NCBI GenBank assembly: GCA_019247235.1
Contig: JAFAPG010000519.1
Coordinates: forward strand, 1 to 10,124
Source of the DNA: Acidobacteriota bacterium
GTDB taxonomy: Bacteria > Acidobacteriota > Terriglobia > Terriglobales > Acidobacteriaceae
DNA: 10,124 nt
Direction: 5' to 3'
In this document: piece after piece, positions 6,082 to 10,124 of the stretch
How positions within the stretch are numbered: position 1 is the stretch's first letter
Layout: each line of letters starts with the position of its first letter
Notes under the pieces: generated by a model
Told to the model about the DNA's origin: nothing
Databases searched by the model: none
What the model saw: the letters and a program-made list of their open reading frames with translations, nothing else
Translations under genes and position numbers: made by a program

Positions 6082-7161
6082 ATGCAGTGCTTGGTTCTCT
6101 TGCTGTTCCTGCTGGTCGGCTCAGGTTGGGCACAACAGCCTGCAGTGCCTGAAATCTCCTATCGTTCGGTTCCTGATTTCTTAAAGCTTCCGCGCGATCT
6201 TTATTTCGGAGAAGCCGCCGGTGTGGCAGTAAACTCGCGAAGACACATTTTCGTACTTTCGCGGGGAAATACCTCCGGCCCCTCATATGGGGCAAGCGCT
6301 GCGCAATTGTTGGAGTTTAGTTCTGACGGGGCTTTCCTACGCGAGATTGGCCACAATCTCTATGCTTGGTCCTTCGCCCACGCGGTCAAGGTCGACAAGC
6401 ACGATAACATCTGGGTAGCCGATAAAGGTTCCGACATGGTGGTTAAATTTACTCCCGCAGGCCGCGTTGCCATGCTTTTTGGCCGCAAGCAAGAAGCCTC
6501 GGCCGAAGAACTTGGGCCTTTGAAACATCCTCAACCTCCTTTGCCAGCCATCGACGGAATGTTTCGCCAGGTCACCGACATGGCATGGGACTCAGCCGGT
6601 AACACCTACATCAGCGATGGCTATATCAACTCTCGTATCGCAAAGTTTGACGCCGCTGGAAATTGGGTGATGTCCTGGGGTGAACCAGGTGATTTGCCAG
6701 GTCAATTTAACGTGCCTCACAGCATCGCCGTAGATGCCGAAGACAATATTTACGTAGCGGATCGTGGCAACCGTCGAATTCAAGTGTTTCGTGGCGACGG
6801 AAAAATCGTTCGACAAATCAGTATTGACGTCCCATTCGATCCCAATGCACGGCCAGCCATCGGCAATAGACCCAAGCTGCCCATCAGCGGCAACCAAACC
6901 ATGGCACCAGGATCCCCGTGGGCAATCTGTATCACCCCTCCACCCCATCAGGTGATCTACAGTTCCGATGCTTTTCCAGGAAGAATTTACAAGTTAACGC
7001 TTGAGGGAAAGCTGCTGGGGGTATTAGGGGAGGCGGGAAAGCAATTGAAACAATTCGGATGGATTCATGAGATTGCCTGTCCCTCGGAAAATGAAATCTA
7101 TGTGAGCGAACTGCTGAATTGGCGTGTCCAGAAACTGCTCCTGAGCCCGTCGCGTCAATGA
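6082..7161 (+). CDS. Secreted NHL-repeat six-bladed beta-propeller
   Basis: This is a 359-residue exported protein. The signal peptide is residues 1-18 (V-L-L-L-F-L-L-V-G-S-G-W-A-Q-Q, cleavage near A17-Q). The rest forms about six NHL-type blades, roughly 43-90, 95-134, 161-200, 207-247, 279-317 and 324-355. Typical repeat lines are D-N-I-W-V-A-D-K-G (108-116), G-N-T-Y-I-S-D-G-Y (173-181) and D-N-I-Y-V-A-D-R-G-N-R-R-I (221-233), each followed by an F-x-x-x-G turn. The fold is the one seen in peptidyl-alpha-hydroxyglycine alpha-amidating lyase and other NHL proteins, and bacterial homologues are often labelled that way, but I cannot confirm the lyase residues. A binding or lyase role in the periplasm or on the surface is possible. 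It follows the aldolase-like gene after 47 bp, so it is probably co-transcribed. AGGAAGG lies 10 bases before the ATG. Confidence 0.85.
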   Translation: MQCLVLLLFLLVGSGWAQQPAVPEISYRSVPDFLKLPRDLYFGEAAGVAVNSRRHIFVLSRGNTSGPSYGASAAQLLEFSSDGAFLREIGHNLYAWSFAHAVKVDKHDNIWVADKGSDMVVKFTPAGRVAMLFGRKQEASAEELGPLKHPQPPLPAIDGMFRQVTDMAWDSAGNTYISDGYINSRIAKFDAAGNWVMSWGEPGDLPGQFNVPHSIAVDAEDNIYVADRGNRRIQVFRGDGKIVRQISIDVPFDPNARPAIGNRPKLPISGNQTMAPGSPWAICITPPPHQVIYSSDAFPGRIYKLTLEGKLLGVLGEAGKQLKQFGWIHEIACPSENEIYVSELLNWRVQKLLLSPSRQ

Positions 7162-7326
7162 GGTACCCCCCCTCGCACATTCGTGTTCGACCGCAGAACT
7201 CTTTTTCTGAGCACCTGGCAGCGCGGCCAAGCACGGTCAGCTTATGTTAATTTAGGTGAGAAGGCGGAACATCCAGCTTTCTGTTTCCGACCGGGCCCCG
7301 ATGCTTGATATGTAGATCGATAAGCG

Positions 7327-8649
7327 ATGACTATTCTTAGCAAGCGCGCAAGCCAACGATGCCTCTCGCGCGATGAGGTTCGCGAGTTCATCGCTCAATC
7401 AACATCGGCCCTGGGCATCAACAACAAACGAGTTTTGGTTCTTATTCCGGACGCGACTCGCAGCTTCCCCATGCCGCTGCTGTTTGACTTACTAGAATCC
7501 GAACTCGCCTCGCGCGCCGCAGCCTGCGACTATTTGGTGGCCCTGGGCACGCATCCCCGGCTGAGCGAGGAGCAACTCAGCCGCTTGATCGGCCGTCCCG
7601 TAGCCGGCGGTAAATGTGGCCGGGCGCACATCTTCAACCACCGCTGGGATCTGAGCGAAACCTTTCTCGATGTAGGTACCATTCCTGCGACGGTTGTAGA
7701 AAACATTTCCGCAGGGCGCTTATCCAGGCCAATCAGCATCAAGATCAACCGCCTGCTCTTTGACTATGATCAAGTCTTAATCTGTGGTCCTGTATTTCCT
7801 CATGAGGTGGTGGGATTTTCTGGGGGCAATAAATATTTGTTCCCAGGCGTAAGTACAGGCGAAATGATCCACCACACCCATTGGTTGGGTGCCTTGCTCG
7901 GAAGCTTCGATCTCATCGGCACTTACAACACCCCGGTTCGTGCTCTCATTGATCTGGCTGCCGAGAGCGTATCGGTGCCGGTCGCCTGCCTGGCCTCGGT
8001 AATTCGGGAGAAGCAGATCGAGGGTTGTTATTTTGGACCTGCCCGCGAGGCCTGGAAGATGGCGGCCGAACACTCGGCGCAGGTACATATTCGTTGGGTT
8101 GACCACCCCTTTCGGCGGGTTTTGGCTGTGCTACCTCGAATGTATGATGATCTTTGGACCGGCGCCAAAGGAATGTACAAGTGCGAACCCGCTATCGTCG
8201 AAGGAGGCGAGATCATTCTCTACGCCCCCCATATCAGCGAAGCGAGCTATTCCCACAAAACCTATATTGACGAGATTGGTTATCACTGCTGCGAATATTT
8301 TCTAAAGCAGTGGCATCGCTTTGCTCATATTCCCCTTGGGGTCATGGCTCACTCCACTCACTTGCGGGGCCAAGGTAGCTATGACGCCGTGAAGGCTCGC
8401 GAGTGGTCGCGCATCCAGGTCACGGTCGCTAGCAGCATTTCAGAACAACGGTGTCGCCAGTTGAATTTGAACTATCTAGATCCAAAAACTGTCTCTCCAG
8501 AGCAATGGCGGGCGCAAGCCGGCGAAGGCATGATGCTCGTTCCGGATGCGGGCGAGATCCTCTATCGGCTAAAAACCGCTATTCGAGCAGAGATTGATTC
8601 ACGCTCGACTCAGGTGAGTGAAGAAGCAACCCGCGCTTCCCTGGTTTGA
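7327..8649 (+). CDS. LarA-family (DUF2088) nickel-dependent hydroxyacid racemase/epimerase homologue
   Basis: This 440-residue homologue of lactate racemase LarA belongs to a family that uses a nickel-pincer nucleotide bound to a lysine to racemise or epimerise 2-hydroxyacids by hydride transfer. Landmarks match the Lactiplantibacillus LarA sites from memory: D42 and R45 (P-D-A-T-R) for D72/R75, H76 (L-G-T-H) for H108, H159 for H174, K169 (F-S-G-G-N-K) for the pincer lysine K184, H185 for H200, and K281 for K298. Spacings among H159, K169 and H185 equal those of LarA. The Gln expected three residues before the last lysine is T278, which suggests a different substrate. Some family members are known to act on sugar acids such as gluconate or on malate. 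The maturation genes larB, larC and larE are not in the window. It lies 165 bp after the propeller gene, on the same strand. The start at 7327 has only a weak ribosome site. Confidence 0.85.
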   Translation: MTILSKRASQRCLSRDEVREFIAQSTSALGINNKRVLVLIPDATRSFPMPLLFDLLESELASRAAACDYLVALGTHPRLSEEQLSRLIGRPVAGGKCGRAHIFNHRWDLSETFLDVGTIPATVVENISAGRLSRPISIKINRLLFDYDQVLICGPVFPHEVVGFSGGNKYLFPGVSTGEMIHHTHWLGALLGSFDLIGTYNTPVRALIDLAAESVSVPVACLASVIREKQIEGCYFGPAREAWKMAAEHSAQVHIRWVDHPFRRVLAVLPRMYDDLWTGAKGMYKCEPAIVEGGEIILYAPHISEASYSHKTYIDEIGYHCCEYFLKQWHRFAHIPLGVMAHSTHLRGQGSYDAVKAREWSRIQVTVASSISEQRCRQLNLNYLDPKTVSPEQWRAQAGEGMMLVPDAGEILYRLKTAIRAEIDSRSTQVSEEATRASLV

Positions 8650-8657
8650 CTGGCACG

Positions 8658-8675
8658 CGTGCTGGGCGAAGCACG
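8658..8675 (+). terminator. Hairpin after the LarA-family gene
   Basis: CGTGCT and AGCACG form a perfect 6-bp stem around GGGCGA, starting 9 bases after the stop. No T-run follows, so it would be at most a weak or Rho-assisted end, or an mRNA-stabilising hairpin. Confidence 0.3.
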
Positions 8676-8723
8676 GACTGAGATGCACAGCCTAATCGAA
8701 CCCTAGTCGCCGCGCCGACAGCT

Positions 8724-8763
8724 AAAAAAGCCCCCAGAGTCCCGCTTAGCGATCCCGAGGGGC
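8724..8763 (-). terminator. Intrinsic terminator reading on the minus strand
   Basis: On the minus strand GCCCCT pairs with GGGGGC (6 bp, one G-U), followed directly by six Ts and then AGC. The 22-base loop contains a small CGC-TAA-GCG helix. On the plus strand the A-run comes before the stem and no T-run follows it, so the signal is directional. No minus-strand gene is found ahead of it in the window. Confidence 0.55.
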
Positions 8764-8949
8764 ACGCTTCTCCTCTTCACCCAGCCATAGGCCTATCCTC
8801 TCGGTCGAGCTTCCTGCTTGAGCCTTTCTGCCTAGTCTCAAATCTGGTGATCCTTTACTCCGATCCGATCCCTGTGATATCCGATAGGGAGACGCCGTTT
8901 TGCCAGGCGGGAGGCGCTTGTAGGCGTTCGAGCACGAACCGTTGAGCGA

Positions 8950-8979
8950 ATGATGTCCGAAGAATACTCAATTCAATGA
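8950..8979 (+). other. Possible 9-codon upstream frame overlapping the glucokinase start
   Basis: ATG-ATG-TCC opens a frame of nine codons that ends in TGA at 8977-8979, overlapping the glucokinase ATG as ATGA. The glucokinase start has no visible Shine-Dalgarno of its own, so translation could be coupled to this short frame. A frame this short can easily arise by chance. Confidence 0.25.
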
Positions 8980-9992
8980 TCCTTGCCGGAGATATTGGCG
9001 GAACCAAGTGCACCCTAACGCTATTCTCGTGCTCCCATTCCAGGTTGCGCTCGATCTACCGGTTCCACATACAGACGCGGGAAGTCTTCAGCTTGGAACA
9101 ACTGCTAAATCGTTTCATCGATTCGGCTGCTCAAGCAGGCTTTCCCCTCAGCAATGGCCAGGTGAGTTCCGCGGCATTTGGATCGGCGGGCACCGTTGTC
9201 GAAGACCGGGTGGTCAGCAACAATCTACCTTGGGCAGTCGAACGTCTGGCAATTGCCAACATTCTTGGGCTTGAGATCGAAAAGATCTTCTTGCTGAACG
9301 ATTTGGTTGCGGCTGCAGCCAGTTTGGTTCACCTTACCAAGGATGACTTGTTGCAGTTGAATGAGGGCCAACCTCAGCCGAGGGCTCCGATGGCATTGAT
9401 TGCCGCGGGAACCGGCCTGGGCGAGGCCATCTTATTCTGGGATGGCCAGCGTTATCAGATTTCGCCCTCCGAGGCTTGCTTGACCGATTTTGCTCCCCGC
9501 AATGACCGCGAGTTCTTGCTGCTGCAATCACTGCGACACCGGATGGAGAGAGTCTGCACGGAGGACATTATCTCCGGACGTGGTTTTCGCGCCATTCACC
9601 AAATCATCTTCCCCGGCGTGCAACATGCATTCTTTGATGAGCCGGGCATCGATCCCGCGGTTAAGATTACCCAGCAAGCCTTGGAGGGTTCCTGTTCAGC
9701 CTGTGTCGAAACTCTGCAGATTTGGACCGAAGCATACGGAGCGGAAGCGGGAAATATGGCCTTGCGGGTCTTGCCATTCGGTGGAGTGTATGTCGCGGGA
9801 GGAATCGCGCTCAAGATTCTTTCGAAGCTTCAGGACGGCAGCTTTGTGCGAGCATTTAGCGACAAGATGAAGCTCAGCACTCAACTGGCTAAAATTCCTA
9901 TCTTTGTAGTATTGAACGAAGACGCGCCCGTGCTTGGCGCTGCCTACGAAGCTATGGCGGCCTTGAATGGGCGGCTCCCGTCGACATCATGA
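8976..9992 (+). CDS. Glucokinase-like sugar kinase (Glk family), altered sugar-site motif
   Basis: This 338-residue cytoplasmic protein belongs to the ATP-dependent Glk family (E. coli Glk type). Visible sites: the phosphate loop G-D-I-G-G-T-K (5-11), S-N-N-L-P-W (81-86), the catalytic aspartate D109 in L-L-N-D-L-V-A, the second phosphate loop A-G-T-G-L-G-E (144-150), E196 near S-G-R-G, and the adenosine-side V-A-G-G-I-A segment (273-278). Length and domain order are normal. The expected sugar-binding E-G-G-H-x-D-F-A-P motif reads S-E-A-C-L-T-D-F-A-P here: E166 is kept, but both glycines and the histidine (H160 in E. coli) are A167, C168 and L169. The protein may phosphorylate a different sugar, be a weak kinase, or be regulatory. 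There is no clear ribosome site. The first ten residues fit the family start well. Confidence 0.85.
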   Translation: MILAGDIGGTKCTLTLFSCSHSRLRSIYRFHIQTREVFSLEQLLNRFIDSAAQAGFPLSNGQVSSAAFGSAGTVVEDRVVSNNLPWAVERLAIANILGLEIEKIFLLNDLVAAAASLVHLTKDDLLQLNEGQPQPRAPMALIAAGTGLGEAILFWDGQRYQISPSEACLTDFAPRNDREFLLLQSLRHRMERVCTEDIISGRGFRAIHQIIFPGVQHAFFDEPGIDPAVKITQQALEGSCSACVETLQIWTEAYGAEAGNMALRVLPFGGVYVAGGIALKILSKLQDGSFVRAFSDKMKLSTQLAKIPIFVVLNEDAPVLGAAYEAMAALNGRLPSTS

Positions 9993-10068
9993 GCATTGCC
10001 ATTTGTCGTCTGCCAGTGAAGTTCCACTTGCGTGGTTGAATGAACTTTCTTGTCGGAATTGGCGTGCC

Positions 10069-10124
10069 ATGTCACTCGTGGAAGATAGCTACCTACCTCC
10101 GCAATCTGGCGAATCTGAAATAGC
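10069..10124 (+). CDS. Possible start of a downstream gene, cut by the window end
   Basis: An ATG at 10069 begins a frame (M-S-L-V-E-D-S-Y-L-P-P-Q-S-G...) that stays open to the end of the window. The same frame is also open back to the glucokinase stop, with TTG candidates at 10003 and 10036. A GGAA stands 10 bases before the ATG. The product is not recognisable, and the call rests only on the open frame and its position on the same strand as the glucokinase gene. Confidence 0.25.
   Translation, partial: MSLVEDSYLPPQSGESEI

Larger units (their letters stand above)
8650..8975. other. Structured 326-bp intergenic region before the glucokinase gene
   Basis: No convincing protein gene is present. 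The stretch holds a 6-bp hairpin right after the LarA stop (8658-8675), a minus-strand intrinsic terminator (8724-8763), a 10-bp palindrome ATAGGCCTAT (8787-8796), TCGAGC/GCTTGA (8805-8821, one G-U pair on the + strand), TCCCT/AGGGA (8869-8890) and GTTCG/CGAAC with a 4-base loop (8926-8939). CCGAT and GGCG recur several times. It may encode a small RNA on the minus strand or form a structured leader for the glucokinase gene. Confidence 0.45.

Noticed and set aside
7180..7215. CAGAA/TTCTG hairpin after the propeller gene as a terminator
   Set aside because: A 5-bp AT-rich stem with no T-run after it is too weak to claim.
6932..7234. 100-codon minus-strand open frame over the end of the propeller gene
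   Set aside because: It lies opposite a clear NHL-repeat coding sequence, and the translation is low-complexity and rich in Arg, Ser and Cys, as expected for a shadow frame.
8690..8780. Short minus-strand peptide frame starting GTG near 8777 and running through the terminator
   Set aside because: Its coding would run through the terminator stem and T-run, there is no family match, and it is very short.
9989..10124. Short frames beginning at the ATG that overlaps the glucokinase stop (16 codons) and at ATG 10040 (27 codons)
   Set aside because: Both close quickly and look like nothing known; the frame open to the window end is the better candidate.

Overview
The window reads as a chromosomal stretch of a soil-type heterotrophic bacterium with moderate-to-high GC, most plausibly an Acidobacteriota member. 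The reasons are the gene mix (a secreted single-cupin protein, a secreted NHL beta-propeller, sugar-acid enzymes from several families and a Glk-type glucokinase) and the loose spacing with structured intergenic regions. This taxonomic call is an inference; there is no rRNA or other marker gene in the window. I see no transposase, integrase, CRISPR array, tRNA or rRNA.

Layout, left to right. Positions 1-209 (+) hold the last 68 codons of an IlvD/Edd-family dehydratase. It converges with a tartrate dehydrogenase/isopropylmalate dehydrogenase-type gene (234-1313, -), which starts at TTG. A 300-bp divergent region follows, then an aldo/keto reductase of the E. coli YdbC/PdxI type (1614-2510, +) with a near-perfect Shine-Dalgarno. 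This converges with a small secreted cupin gene (2650-3129, -). After a 437-bp divergent region comes the core + strand block: an FMN oxidoreductase of the old yellow enzyme family (3567-5039), a DapA/NAL-family aldolase-like gene overlapping it by ATGA (5036-6034), a secreted six-bladed NHL propeller (6082-7161), a LarA-type nickel hydroxyacid racemase homologue (7327-8649) and, after a 326-bp structured gap, a Glk-type glucokinase (8976-9992). The last 130 bp may contain the start of another gene.

How the genes may work together. Dehydratase, beta-hydroxyacid dehydrogenase, 2-oxoacid aldolase-like protein, hydroxyacid epimerase/racemase and aldo/keto reductase are the enzyme classes expected for breakdown of a sugar acid or related polyhydroxy acid: epimerise at C2, dehydrate, cleave or oxidise, reduce the aldehyde. 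The OYE-DapA pair is translationally coupled and is the most likely novel functional unit. Three enzymes carry substitutions in positions that are normally catalytic or ligand-binding: the DapA-like protein lacks the family tyrosines, the OYE protein has only part of the FadH-type cysteine set, and the glucokinase has E-A-C-L where E-G-G-H is expected. These point to altered substrates. The actual substrate cannot be read from the sequence.

Non-coding signals worth attention are a minus-strand intrinsic terminator at 8724-8763 that has no annotated gene in front of it, several hairpins around it, a 9-bp inverted repeat between the convergent reductase and cupin genes, and repeated CGCCTG-containing motifs between the two divergent dehydrogenase/reductase genes.
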